Below, piece after piece: positions 33,142 through 42,102 of a stretch of 64,000 nucleotides of DNA. The translations under genes and the position numbers were made by a program. Below the pieces are notes generated by a model. The model did no database searches. It was not told the origin of the DNA and worked only from the letters and a program-made list of their open reading frames with translations. This DNA is from CAWBYL01 sp963793025 (GTDB taxonomy: Bacteria; Actinomycetota; Acidimicrobiia; Acidimicrobiales; Acidimicrobilacustridaceae), in assembly GCA_963793025.1 (NCBI GenBank), contig CAWBYL010000006.1, positions 1,488,001-1,552,000 on the forward strand. The letters run 5' to 3'. The first letter of the stretch is position 1; each line of letters starts with the position of its first letter.

Positions 33142-34344
33142 GTGGACCGCTACACCGTGATCTCGGCGGACTGCCATGCCGGCGCCGAGCTGCGCGCGTA
33201 CCGCCCCTACCTGGAGGCGCGCTACCGCGAGGAGTTCGACGCCTGGGCCGACGCCTTCGTCAACCCCTTCGGCGACCTCGAGCAGCCCGACGCCGACCGG
33301 AACTGGGACAGCACCCGACGGACCCGTGACCTCGAGGCCGACGGTGTCGTCGCCGAGATCGTCTACCCCAACACCGTCCCCCCGTTCTTCCCCAGCGGGA
33401 ACCTCGTCGCCACCGCGCCGTCAGCATCGGAGTTCGAGCACCGGCTGGCCGGCCTGCGAGCCCACAACCGGTGGATGGCCGAGTGGTGCGCCGAGGCGCC
33501 CGCCCGGCGGGCCGGCATCGGTCAGATCCTGTTGAACGACGTGGACGAAGCCGTGCGCGACGTGCACTGGATCGCCGACCACGAGCTGCGGGGCGGGGTC
33601 CTGCTCCCGGGCCTTCCGCCCGATTCGCCGATCCCGCCCCTCCACGCCGAGATCTACGACCCGGTGTGGCGGGCGTGTGAGGAGCGGGGCGTCGTCGTCA
33701 ACGGCCACGGCGGGGGGAGCTCACCCGAGTACGGGATGCACGCTGCCTCCTTGTCGATGTGGCTCATGGAGGTGGCCTGGTACTCCCACCGACCGCTCTG
33801 GTCGTTCGTCCTGTCCGGCGTGTTCGACCGCTTCCCCGGCTTGCGGCTGGTGCTGGCCGAGCAGGGGATCGCCTGGGTCCGACCCGCCCTGGACTCGATG
33901 GACGCGTTCTACGAGATGCTGTCGCAGGGGAACGTGGGGGAGCTCACCTTCGTGGCCCCGTTCCTGCTGGCGCGGATGCCGAGCGAGTACTGGGAGACCA
34001 ACTGCGCGGTGGGGGCGTCGTTCCTGCACCGTGACGACTGCGTCCGACGGGAGTCGCTCGGGGTCGACCACATCATGTGGGGCAGCGACTACCCGCACCT
34101 CGAGGGCACCCCGCCGTTCTCCAAGGAGGCCATCCGCCTCACCTTCGCCGGGGTCGACCGGTCCGAGGTCGAGGCCATGCTGGCCGGCAACGCGGCCCGG
34201 ATCTACGGGTTCGATCTCGACGTTCTGGCTCCGTTGGCCGCCGTCCACGGGCCGCTCGTGGCGGAGGTGGCCTCGGGGTTGGACGCCATCCCCGACGGCG
34301 TCACCAGCCCCGCCTTCAGCCCCCGGATGGTCCCCACCGTCTGA
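33142..34344 (+). CDS. Amidohydrolase family 2 metal-dependent hydrolase
   Basis: A 400-residue TIM-barrel amidohydrolase of the ACMS-decarboxylase-like group (PF04909). The N-terminal metal motif appears as Asp-x-His in ISADCHAG. Further ligands are expected in VVVNGHGGG and the catalytic Asp in MWGSDYPHLEGT. Family members hydrolyse or decarboxylate aromatic and other carboxylates. The substrate cannot be assigned here. GTG at 33142 follows GAGAGGGGGA. The 153-base gap to serA holds a TACGGT box and no gene. Confidence 0.85.
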   Translation: MDRYTVISADCHAGAELRAYRPYLEARYREEFDAWADAFVNPFGDLEQPDADRNWDSTRRTRDLEADGVVAEIVYPNTVPPFFPSGNLVATAPSASEFEHRLAGLRAHNRWMAEWCAEAPARRAGIGQILLNDVDEAVRDVHWIADHELRGGVLLPGLPPDSPIPPLHAEIYDPVWRACEERGVVVNGHGGGSSPEYGMHAASLSMWLMEVAWYSHRPLWSFVLSGVFDRFPGLRLVLAEQGIAWVRPALDSMDAFYEMLSQGNVGELTFVAPFLLARMPSEYWETNCAVGASFLHRDDCVRRESLGVDHIMWGSDYPHLEGTPPFSKEAIRLTFAGVDRSEVEAMLAGNAARIYGFDLDVLAPLAAVHGPLVAEVASGLDAIPDGVTSPAFSPRMVPTV

Positions 34345-34453
34345 ACCGCGCCACCCCTGATCGGGCGACACCGCTGGCTACGGCGACCGGCCCATCGGTG
34401 GCCTGCCCCTCGGTGGGCCACGACGTGCCATCCGGGGTCACGTACCGAACCAT

Positions 34454-34501
34454 CGGAGTCGGAGTCGGAGTCGGAGTCGGGGTCGGGGTCGGGGTCGGGG
34501 T
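34454..34501. repeat. Hexamer tandem repeat with G-quadruplex motif
   Basis: Four units of CGGAGT (34454-34477) followed by four units of CGGGGT (34478-34501). The second half gives four runs of four G with 2-base TC loops (34479-34500), a textbook G-quadruplex pattern on the plus strand. It lies between convergent genes. A 6-base inverted repeat at 34398-34421 lies upstream. No gene is seen in 34345-34525. Confidence 0.9.
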
Positions 34502-34525
34502 GAGGGTGGCGGTGGGGTGGGTGGG

Positions 34526-36047
34526 TCAGGCGGGGGTGTAGGTGGTGTGGCCGTCGTGGGCCGTGAGGAGGACCTCTCGGCCCACCAGGCTGGTGCCGAC
34601 CAGGTCGGCGACCAGGGCGTCGGACTCGGGACGGGCCCCGACCCGCTCACCGGTGGGCAGCCGGGCCACCACCGGCGCGCCGTCGGCGCCGGTGCCGCTG
34701 CTGTGCACGACCGTCATGGCCTCGACCACCGCGGGACCGCTCCCCGTGGCCACCACGGGCACACTCGGCGCCCCGGCCTCGCTCGGGCTGACGGGGTCGG
34801 CGGCGGGGAAGGGGGCGGAGGACGGAGCCGTGGCGTAGAGGCCCACGCTGACGTCGTTGGCCATGCCGCCGATGCCGACCACGGCGCCGACGAGGTCGGA
34901 CTCGGTCCGGCACTGCTCGACCATGGCGACCACGCCGTGGAGCGAGTACGACGCTCCGGGCCCGCCCAGGTAGGGAAGCCCGCCCGTGAGGGAGAAGGGT
35001 CTCGGGTCCTCGGCGTCGACCTCCAGGGCGGCCAGGGCCAGCTGCACGGCGGCGGGGAAGCACGAGTAGAGGTCGAACGCGCCGAGGCGGTCGACGTCGA
35101 GTCCGGTGGCGGTGAGGACGTGGTCGACGGCCGAGCGGAGCCCGGCCGAGCGGTCGATCTCCTCCCAGCGTGACGGTGGTCGGTCGTCCTTCACCGCAGT
35201 GACGGCCCACGGGTGGACCCGCCGGCCTTCGGCCACGCCCAGCCGGTCGGCCAGTTCGGTCGAGCAGACGAGCACCGCCGCGGCCAGGTCGACGGTGGGG
35301 AACGAGCACATGAGCTTGGTGTACGGCTCGGCCACCAGGCGGTTGTCGGGGCGCACGCCCGATATCTCCTCGGCCGAGCGCGGCGTCGGGAACCACGAGA
35401 CCGCCGGCCGGCGGGCGGCCGCCTCGGTGAAGGGGGCCAGCAGCCCGCCGAGGAAGCGCCGCTGCTCGTCGCTCGAACGACCGGCCCGGTGGGCGAGGAC
35501 GCTCTCGATGAGGGCGAAGAAGTGGGAGGGAGCCTGGCCGCCGGCGTCGGTCTCGGCGGTCGACCAGTCGCGCACGTTGGGCGGCTTCATCCGGTCGAGG
35601 TCGACGGTGACGCTCGAGCCTTGGGACCACACCGCCGTCGGTGGCGAGGGTGGTTCCACGCCCCGCAGGCCGCGCCCGGCGGACGGATGCGTCGGCGATG
35701 CCGCCGGCGACCAGAGCCGCCTCGATCTCACCGGCGGCGATGGCCCGACACGCCCGGGCCAACAGCCGCTGGGGAGCGGCCCCGCTGTAGGTCGACTCCT
35801 CCGTGATGCGCCCGGGGAGGTCGAGTTGGGCGGCCAGCAGGTCGGCCGAGCTCTCGGTCATGAACACCGACAGGGGGGTGGTGAGGACCATGCCCACCCG
35901 GTCGAGGACCGTCCGGCCCACGCCGGCGTCCTCGACGGCGAGGCCCACGGTGCGCTCGAGGAGGGCGAGGGGGTGGATGATGCAGTCGTCGTCCTTGTTG
36001 GCCAGCTGGCCGACACCGACGATCACGGGGGAGGGAGGCGGGGTCAT
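34526..36047 (-). pseudogene. Thiolase-like acetyl-CoA acetyltransferase, one frame break
   Basis: Two overlapping minus-strand frames together encode one thiolase-like protein of about 506 residues. The first (from ATG 36047) has VIVGVGQLANKDD, a thiolase start, through YSGAAPQRLLARACRAIAAGEIEAALVAGG. The second continues with VEPPSPPTAVW, NVRDW and ends with the nucleotide-binding-like C-terminal domain. The switch is at about 35650-35720 and is repaired by removing one base. The family includes SCP-x-type thiolases acting on acyl-CoAs. The ribosome site GGAG precedes the ATG. It may be a consensus error rather than a dead gene. Confidence 0.8.
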
Positions 36048-36123
36048 CGTCTCCGAACCTACCGGCGGGACCTCGCGGGGCACGAAGTGGCCAGGCGGGG
36101 GTCAGCCCACGATCGGCCCGTGG

Positions 36124-36726
36124 TCAGGACGTCACCCGAGTGGTCGGCATCCACGTCGGCCGGCGGGCCTCGAAGGCCGAGATGGCGTCGTCGTGGTTGA
36201 GCGTGATGCCGATGTCGTCGAGGCCGTTCAGGAACCGGTGCTGGGTGGAGTCGTCGAGCGGGAACGCCTCGTCGATGCCGATCGCCGGCACGGTGATCCG
36301 GCGCGAGGCCACGTCGACGGTGATCTCGAGGGTGGGATCGGCCTCGACGGCCCGCAGGAGCTTCTCGGCCACGTCCGGGTCGACCACCACCGGCACCAGG
36401 CCGTTCTTGGTGGCGTTGTTGCGGAAGATGTCGCCGAAGCGGGGGGTGACGACGGCCTTGATGCCGTAGTCGACGATCGACCACACGGCGTGCTCGCGCG
36501 AGGACCCCACCCCGAAGTTGGGTCCGGCCACGAGGATCGACGCCTCGTTGAACTGGGGCAGGTTGAGGACGAACTCGGGGTCTTCGCGCCACTCCGAGAA
36601 CAGGCCCTCGCCGAATCCGGTGCGCTCCACGCGTTTGAGCCAGTCGCTCGGGATGATCTGGTCGGTGTCGACGTCGGAGCGGTCGAGAGGCACCGCGGTG
36701 CCGGTGATGGTGATGACGGGTTCCAT
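36124..36726 (-). CDS. leuD: 3-isopropylmalate dehydratase small subunit
   Basis: A 200-residue LeuD forming the swivelling domain of isopropylmalate isomerase. Conserved motifs are DVDTDQIIPSDWLKR, GPNFGVGSSREHAVW and the GDIFRNNATKNGL region. It lies 9 bases downstream of leuC and is co-transcribed with it. With cimA in the genome, LeuCD probably also isomerises citramalate for isoleucine synthesis. This is known in other citramalate-pathway organisms and is an inference here. Confidence 0.97.
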   Translation of the reverse strand: MEPVITITGTAVPLDRSDVDTDQIIPSDWLKRVERTGFGEGLFSEWREDPEFVLNLPQFNEASILVAGPNFGVGSSREHAVWSIVDYGIKAVVTPRFGDIFRNNATKNGLVPVVVDPDVAEKLLRAVEADPTLEITVDVASRRITVPAIGIDEAFPLDDSTQHRFLNGLDDIGITLNHDDAISAFEARRPTWMPTTRVTS

Positions 36727-36735
36727 GTCTCTGCC

Positions 36736-38142
36736 TCAGTCCAGGTCTCGGGGATCGGCGAAGGTCCCGGCGATGGCGGTGGCGGCGGCCACCGCGGGGG
36801 ACACCAGATGGGTGCGGCCGCCCTTGCCCTGACGGCCTTCGAAGTTGCGGTTGGAGGTGGAGGCCGAGCGCTCTCCCGGCGTCAGCTTGTCGGGGTTCAT
36901 GGCCAGGCACATCGAGCAACCCGGTTCCCGCCAGTCGAAGCCGGCGGCGGCGAACACGGTGTGCAGCCCCTCGGCCTCGGCTTGTTGCTTCACGGCGAAG
37001 GACCCGGGCACGACCATGGCCCGCACTCCGGCGTCCACCTGGCGGCCCTCGGCCACGGCGGCGGCGGCCCGGAGGTCCTCGATGCGGCTGTTGGTGCACG
37101 ACCCGATGAACACCGTCTGCACCGGGACGTCCTTGAGCGGGGTGCCTGCGGTCAGGCCCATGTACTCGAGGGCCCGGCGGGCGGCGTCGCGGTCACCCGG
37201 ATCGGCGAAGGAGTCGGGGTCGGGGACGGCGGCGTCGAGCTCGATCACCTGGCCGGGGTTGGTGCCCCACGACACGAACGGCCGCAACCCGGACGCATCG
37301 ATGGTGACCGACTTGTCGAAGGTGGCGCCCGAGTCGGTGGGCAGCGACCGCCAGTAGTCGAGCGCCGCCTCCCACTCGGCCCCCCGGGGGGCGTGGGCCC
37401 GGCCCTCGAGGTAGGCGAAGGTGGTGTCGTCGGGGGCGACCAGACCGGCTTTGGCCCCGGCCTCGATCGACATGTTGCACATGGTCATGCGCCCCTCCAT
37501 GGACAGGGCCTCGACCGCCGGTCCGCGGTACTCGATGACGGAGCCGATGCCGCCGCCGGTGCCGATGCGGCCGATGATCGCCAGGATCAGGTCCTTGGCG
37601 GTGACGCCGGGCGGGAGCTCGCCCTCCACGTCGACGGCCATGGTGCCCGGGACGTGTTGGTGCAGCGTCTGGGTGGCGAGGACGTGCTCGACCTCGCTGG
37701 TGCCGATCCCGAAGGCGAGGGCGCCGAAGGCACCGTGGGTGGCGGTGTGGCTGTCGCCGCAGACGATGGTCATGCCCGGCAGGGTGAGGCCCTGCTCGGG
37801 CCCGATCACGTGGACGATGCCCTGACCCGGCGTGCCCATGGCGTGCGACGTGATGGCGTGCTCGCTGGTGTTGGCCCGCAGCACGTCGACCTGCTTGCGC
37901 GAGATCGGGTCGGCGATGGGCAGGTGGATGTCGGCGGTGGGGACGTTGTGGTCCTCGGTGGCGACGGTGAGCTCGGGGCGACGCACGGCCCGGTCGTTGA
38001 GCCGTAGGCCTTCGAAGGCCTGCGGGGAGGTGACCTCGTGAACGAGGTGGAGGTCGATGTAGAGCAGATCGGGCTCGCCCTCGGCGTGGTGGACGACGTG
38101 GGCGTCCCAGATCTTCTCGCTGAGGGTCCTGGCTTCGGCCAT
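36736..38142 (-). CDS. leuC: 3-isopropylmalate dehydratase large subunit
   Basis: A 468-residue aconitase-family enzyme. The 4Fe-4S ligands are visible: Cys in GSCTNSRIEDLRAAA and the Cys pair in EPGCSMCLAMNPD. The N-terminus (MAEARTLSEKIWDAHVV) and the CGDSHTATHGAFGALAFGIGTSEVEHVLATQ stretch are typical. ATG at 38142 with GAAGGG upstream. Divergent from the IclR-type regulator across a 111-base gap holding the predicted operator. Confidence 0.97.
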   Translation of the reverse strand: MAEARTLSEKIWDAHVVHHAEGEPDLLYIDLHLVHEVTSPQAFEGLRLNDRAVRRPELTVATEDHNVPTADIHLPIADPISRKQVDVLRANTSEHAITSHAMGTPGQGIVHVIGPEQGLTLPGMTIVCGDSHTATHGAFGALAFGIGTSEVEHVLATQTLHQHVPGTMAVDVEGELPPGVTAKDLILAIIGRIGTGGGIGSVIEYRGPAVEALSMEGRMTMCNMSIEAGAKAGLVAPDDTTFAYLEGRAHAPRGAEWEAALDYWRSLPTDSGATFDKSVTIDASGLRPFVSWGTNPGQVIELDAAVPDPDSFADPGDRDAARRALEYMGLTAGTPLKDVPVQTVFIGSCTNSRIEDLRAAAAVAEGRQVDAGVRAMVVPGSFAVKQQAEAEGLHTVFAAAGFDWREPGCSMCLAMNPDKLTPGERSASTSNRNFEGRQGKGGRTHLVSPAVAAATAIAGTFADPRDLD

Positions 38143-38218
38143 GGTCCGTACCCTTCGTCTCTCGGTCGAGCGGCGACCCCGTCCGGGGTGGGCGGGGTGT
38201 CGATCGTCCGGTTGGTCC

Positions 38219-38253
38219 TTGTGTCTCAGTATTCGAGACGGTAATCTCGTCTC
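38219..38253. promoter_or_regulatory. leuCD/IclR intergenic promoter and palindromic operator
   Basis: GTCTC half-sites alternate with complements: GTCTC (38223-38227), GAGAC (38235-38239) and GTCTC (38249-38253). They form two overlapping inverted repeats, each with a 7-base spacer. They overlap a plus-strand promoter, TTGTGT (38219-38224), 17 bases, TAATCT (38242-38247), which would produce a leaderless regulator mRNA from GTG 38254. Confidence 0.6.
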
Positions 38254-38919
38254 GTGGGAACGAGTGTAAGCGGTGTCGGCGTCCTCGACAAGGCCCTCGA
38301 CGTCCTCGTCGCCATCGAGGAGCGGCCCCGGTCGCTGGCCGAGCTGGTGGCCGAGACGGGGATCTCGCGCGCCACCGCCCATCGCCTGGCCACCGCTCTC
38401 GAAGTCCACGGCCTGGTCCGCCGCGACGACGAAGGTCGCTTCACCCTGGGCGCCCGCCTCATCTCCCTGGGGCGGGCGGCGGCCGAGGCCATCCCCTTGG
38501 CCGCCGCCGCCGAGGACGCCCTCGTCGACCTCCGGGACCTCACGGGGGAGAGCGTGCAGCTCTACGTCCGCGACGGCGATCGGCGTATCTGCGTCGCCGC
38601 CCTCCAGTCTCTCCACGGGCTGCGCACGATCGTTCCGCTGGGTGCCGCCCTCCCGCTCGGCGTGGGTTCGGCCGGGCGGGTGCTGGCCGACGGCGGGAGC
38701 ACGGGCCCCAGCGGTTGGGTGGACAGCGTGGGCGAGCGGGAGGCGGGCGTGGCGTCGGTGTCGGCGCCGGTGACCGACGGCTCCGGGAGGGTCGTCGCCG
38801 CCGTCAGCGTGTCGGGACCCATCGAGCGCACCACCCGCCAGCCCGGACGCCGGTACGGCGCATCCGTGGTCGCGGCGGCCCACCGGGTGGAGCGCGACGC
38901 CGGCCTGCGGCAAGAGTGA
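38254..38919 (+). CDS. IclR-family transcriptional regulator, likely of leuCD
   Basis: A 221-residue regulator. The N-terminal winged helix-turn-helix (VLDKALDVLVAIEERPRSLAELVAETGISRATAHRLATAL, about 10-60) is typical of IclR proteins. The C-terminal effector domain (about 80-215) is slightly short for the family. Its position divergent from leuCD matches actinobacterial LtbR/NdgR-type regulators, which control leucine genes. The GTG start coincides with the end of the operator palindromes, so autoregulation is likely. The effector is unknown. Confidence 0.85.
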   Translation: MGTSVSGVGVLDKALDVLVAIEERPRSLAELVAETGISRATAHRLATALEVHGLVRRDDEGRFTLGARLISLGRAAAEAIPLAAAAEDALVDLRDLTGESVQLYVRDGDRRICVAALQSLHGLRTIVPLGAALPLGVGSAGRVLADGGSTGPSGWVDSVGEREAGVASVSAPVTDGSGRVVAAVSVSGPIERTTRQPGRRYGASVVAAAHRVERDAGLRQE

Positions 38920-38923
38920 TGGC

Positions 38924-40500
38924 GTGAGCGAACGCCCCCTCGCGGCCATCGACATCGGCACCAACTCGTTCCACATGGTCGTCGCCCGGGTCGGCGAGGT
39001 CGACGGCGGTGCGGCCGGGGCGGGTCCGGCGTTCGAGGTGATCGCCCGGGAGAAGGTCATGGTCCGTCTCGGCTCGGGCTCGGGCGACATGAAGGTGCTC
39101 GCTCCCGACGCCATCGATCGCGGCGTGGACGCGCTGGTCAAGCTGGTTCGGCTCGCCCAGATCCACGACGCCGACATCCACGCCGTGGCCACCGAGCGCG
39201 GTTCGCGAGGCGGAGAACGCCAGCGAGTTCCTCGACCGGGTGCGCGAGGAGGCCGGCATCGAGGTCGAGGTGATCTCCGGGGTCGAGGAAGCCCGGCTCA
39301 TCCACCTCGGCGTCCTGCAGGCGGTGCCTGTGTTCGACCAGCGCCTGGTGCTCATCGACATCGGGGGCGGCAGCACCGAGATCCTCGTCGGAGAACGGGG
39401 TGAGACCCTCGCCGCCGGCAGCCTCAAGCTCGGCGCCATCCGCCTCACCCGACGCTTCTTCAAGGGTGATCGCCTCCATCCCGGCGCCGTCGAGGCCTGT
39501 CGCCGACACGTGCGCTCGGCTCTCGCCCCCATGGTCCGCGAGGTCGAGCGCTGCGGTTTCGGCGTCGCCATCGCCTCGTCGGGCACGGCCGAGACCGTCG
39601 CCGCCATGGCCCAGGCCCGCCGGGGCGGCCCGGCGCCGCGCACCTTCAACAACTTCGTGCTCACGGACAAGGAGATCCGCCGCGTCGTCACCGACCTCAG
39701 TCGGGCCGACACGGTCGCCGACCGACGCAAGCTGCCCGGCGTGGACCCGGCCCGGGCCGACATCCTCCTCGGCGGGGCCATCGTGTTGGAGCAGGCGGTG
39801 GCCGAGCTGGGCATCGACGAGATCGTGATCTCCGACAACGCCCTGCGCGAGGGGGCCCTGCTCGACGCCCTCTCGCGACGACGGGGCGCCACCCTGCACC
39901 ACCTGCGCGACCTGCGCCGCCGCAGCGTCCTGCACCTGGCCGAGGCCATGGACGACGACCCGGACCACTCGGCAGCGCGCCGCGGCCCTGGCCCTGGAGC
40001 TGTTCGACGCCACCACCCGTTGGCACGGGATGGGCGACGACGCCCGAGAGCTGCTCGAAGCGGCCGCCCTGCTGGCCAACATCGGGCTGTTCGTCTCACA
40101 CTCCGAGCACCACAAGCACACCTACTACCTCGTGCGTCACTCCGACCGGCTCGCCGGGTTCACCGATCACGAGATCGAGCTGATCGCCCTGGTGGCCCGC
40201 TACCACCGCAAGAGCGCACCCAAGCCCAAGCACGACGAGTTCTCTCGGCTGCGGCCCACCGACCAGGCCGAGGTGCGGGCCCTCGCTGGGTTGCTCCGGG
40301 TCGCCATCGCGCTCGACCGCAGCCACGCCGGGCCCGTCGAACGCCTCGTCGTCACCTCGGCCAACGGCGCCGGCACCGTCCGGATCGGCGTCCGCGCCTT
40401 CCCCGGCGCCGACGCCACCCTCGAGCTCCAGGCGGCCGACGAGCGCAAGGCTCTGCTCGAGGACGTGCTCGGCCACCGCGTCGAGATCGCCGCGGTCTGA
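38924..40500 (+). pseudogene. ppx: Exopolyphosphatase/GppA phosphatase with two frame breaks
   Basis: Three plus-strand frames in series encode one Ppx/GppA protein of about 524 residues: the actin-like start AIDIGTNSFHMVVARV, then IDIGGGSTEILVG and SGTAETVAAMA, then a C-terminal HD-like domain (YLVRHSDRLAGF, YHRKSAPK). Removing G39194 restores ATSAVREAENASEFLDRV. Removing G39975 restores HSARAAALALELFDAT. Both repairs give family-like sequence, so the breaks look like consensus errors. The family hydrolyses polyphosphate or pppGpp. GTG start 4 bases after the IclR gene. Confidence 0.85.
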
Positions 40501-40508
40501 CCCCCTGC

Positions 40509-40537
40509 CCGGCCACCGGCGAAGCGACCGGGGCCGG
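40509..40537. terminator. Hairpin between convergent ppx and hydrolase genes
   Basis: A 6-base stem (40509-40514 with 40532-40537), one bulged A, then a 4-base stem (40516-40519 with 40528-40531) and an 8-base loop. It is GC-rich and has no U-tract. Confidence 0.5.
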
Positions 40538-40565
40538 AGGTCAGCTGGTCAGCGGGGTCAGATGG

Positions 40566-41456
40566 TCAGCCGGGGTGGCGGTGGCGGCCTCGGGCCCGCT
40601 CGGCCACGTCGAGGCAGGCCTCGACGGCGACGGGAACGAACTCGTCGGGGTCGACGGCGCACACGTCATGGCCCCCGGACACAGGGAAGACACGGGCGCC
40701 GGGCACGCCGTCGGCCATCGCCTGCTGGCTCACCGGCGCCACGGTGGTGTCGAAGCGGGTGAGGACCACCGCCGTGGGGACGTCGATGCCGCCGATCCAG
40801 TCGCGGGCGTCGTAGGTGCCGAGGGCCCGACCAGCCTCGATCATGACCCGCAGGTCGTTGTCGCGGGACTGCTCGCGGGCCCAGCGCCCGAGCGGGGTGG
40901 CGTCGTAGCGGGACACCAGCATGCGTTCGGTGACCTGGCGGTGCAACCACGTCGGGGTGGCGCGTGCGGCGTACGACAACCCGGTGACCACGCCCCGTAG
41001 GGCCCGGTCGGCCCGACCGACCCGGAAGCGGGCGGCGGTGGCGCACAGCACCAGGCCCGACACCCGCTCGGGGTGGCGGTGCCACGTCAGCTGGGCCACG
41101 GGTCCGCCCATCGAGTACCCGACCATCACCGCGTCGTCGACACCGAGCACGTCGAGCAGGGCGACGGCATCGTCGGCGCAGTCCTCGAGGGTGAACCACT
41201 TCCGGCTCCGCACACCGTTGGCGTGGCCCCGATGGTCGAGGCCGAGGACGCGGAAGTGGGCCGACAACGGCTCATAGGCAGCGAACCAGTTCAGCGCGGA
41301 GTTGACGGTCCAACCGTGCAGCAGGACGAGCGTCGGGGCGCCGGCCGGCCCCTCGGCCTCCCGCACGAACGTGGTGCCTCGGCCGGGCAGCTCGACGGCG
41401 CGCCCGGGCGGCAGGCCGGGGGTGGCGAAGGCGTCGGGCTGGAGGATGTCGTCCAC
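40566..41456 (-). CDS. Alpha/beta hydrolase
   Basis: A 296-residue alpha/beta-hydrolase fold protein. The oxyanion motif HGW (LVLLHGWTVNS), the nucleophile elbow GYSMGG and the catalytic His in SGGHDVCAVD are visible. The acid is probably the Asp in VLTRFDTTVAP. There is no signal peptide. Members of this broad group are esterases, lipases or dehalogenase-like enzymes, and the substrate cannot be told. GTG at 41456 has GAGG 6 bases upstream. It may be co-transcribed with greA, 64 bases upstream. Confidence 0.8.
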   Translation of the reverse strand: MDDILQPDAFATPGLPPGRAVELPGRGTTFVREAEGPAGAPTLVLLHGWTVNSALNWFAAYEPLSAHFRVLGLDHRGHANGVRSRKWFTLEDCADDAVALLDVLGVDDAVMVGYSMGGPVAQLTWHRHPERVSGLVLCATAARFRVGRADRALRGVVTGLSYAARATPTWLHRQVTERMLVSRYDATPLGRWAREQSRDNDLRVMIEAGRALGTYDARDWIGGIDVPTAVVLTRFDTTVAPVSQQAMADGVPGARVFPVSGGHDVCAVDPDEFVPVAVEACLDVAERARGRHRHPG

Positions 41457-41520
41457 GGTGGCCTCAACGCTACGGCCAGTGACGGGTGTTCCCGTCGGGG
41501 ACGAGCACGACGATCCGCGC

Positions 41521-41991
41521 TCAGGCCTCGATCTCGATGATCTCGACCTTGAGGGGCGCACCCGTCGGTGAGTCGAACTCGACCCAGTCACCGACCCGCG
41601 CGCCCATGAGCGCCCGGCCGAGCGGCGATCCGGGGGTGAGCACGTCGATGTCGCCGCCCTTCTCCTCGATCGAACCGATCAGGTAGCGCTCGGCGTCGTC
41701 GTCGCCCTCGTAGCGGATCGCCACCACGTGCCCGGGCGACACCGAGTCGGTGCCGGAGGCCTCGATGATCTCGGCGTCGAGCAGGAGCGCCTGCAGGTCC
41801 CGGATGCGGGCCTCCATCTTCCCCTGCTCCTCCCTGGCCGCGTGGTAGTCGCCGTTCTCGGAGAGATCCCCCAGCTCTCGGGCCGACTGGATCTTGCGGG
41901 CGATGTCGATCCGCTGCGTCGTCGTGAGGTCCTCGAGCTCGGCGCTCAGACGATCGTGGGTGGCTTGGGAGAGGTGGTGCACGTCGGGCAT
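41521..41991 (-). CDS. greA: Transcription elongation factor GreA
   Basis: A 156-residue GreA, which stimulates RNA cleavage by backtracked RNA polymerase. The N-terminal coiled coil carries the acidic tip in ARELGDLSENGDYHAAREEQ, with the catalytic Asp and Glu present. The C-terminal FKBP-like domain ends in VGDWVEFDSPTG and a beta strand. Divergent from the leuB leader, separated by 72 bases. Confidence 0.96.
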   Translation of the reverse strand: MPDVHHLSQATHDRLSAELEDLTTTQRIDIARKIQSARELGDLSENGDYHAAREEQGKMEARIRDLQALLLDAEIIEASGTDSVSPGHVVAIRYEGDDDAERYLIGSIEEKGGDIDVLTPGSPLGRALMGARVGDWVEFDSPTGAPLKVEIIEIEA

Positions 41992-42049
41992 CGCTCCGAT
42001 GGTAGTGGGGCGCCACGGAACCCCGACAGTGCTCGGTGCCGGGCCCGGC

Positions 42050-42055
42050 TACACT
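42050..42055 (+). promoter_or_regulatory. -10 element of the leuB leader transcript
   Basis: TACACT lies 8 bases before the leader-peptide ATG at 42064, so the transcript starts almost at the leader peptide. No good -35 box is seen at 17 bases. A GACAGT at 42025-42030 would need a 19-base spacer. Confidence 0.5.
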
Positions 42056-42063
42056 CCGCCACG

Positions 42064-42102
42064 ATGTCTGCACGTGCCCCCCAGGTAGCGATCATTCGGT
42101 AG
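42064..42102 (+). CDS. leuB-ilvE-cimA leader peptide (12 aa, Val-Ala-Ile-Ile)
   Basis: A short frame encoding MSARAPQVAIIR and a TAG stop. Val (GTA) and two Ile (ATC, ATT) are just before the final Arg. It contains no Leu, although leuB follows, so it appears to sense isoleucine and valine. This fits cimA (isoleucine) and ilvE in the operon. Like the ilvB leader, it ends Arg-stop and runs straight into GCGCACGCC. Confidence 0.82.
   Translation: MSARAPQVAIIR

Noticed and set aside
34077..34541. Protein-coding reading of the hexamer repeat (Gly-Val repeats)
   Set aside because: The frame is a shadow running out of the amidohydrolase gene. The repeat is intergenic and has no start or ribosome site of its own.
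40535..40570. Short GGTCAG repeats near 40540 as a CRISPR or operator array
   Set aside because: Only a few imperfect 6-base copies with irregular spacing. Probably chance in a short convergent gap.
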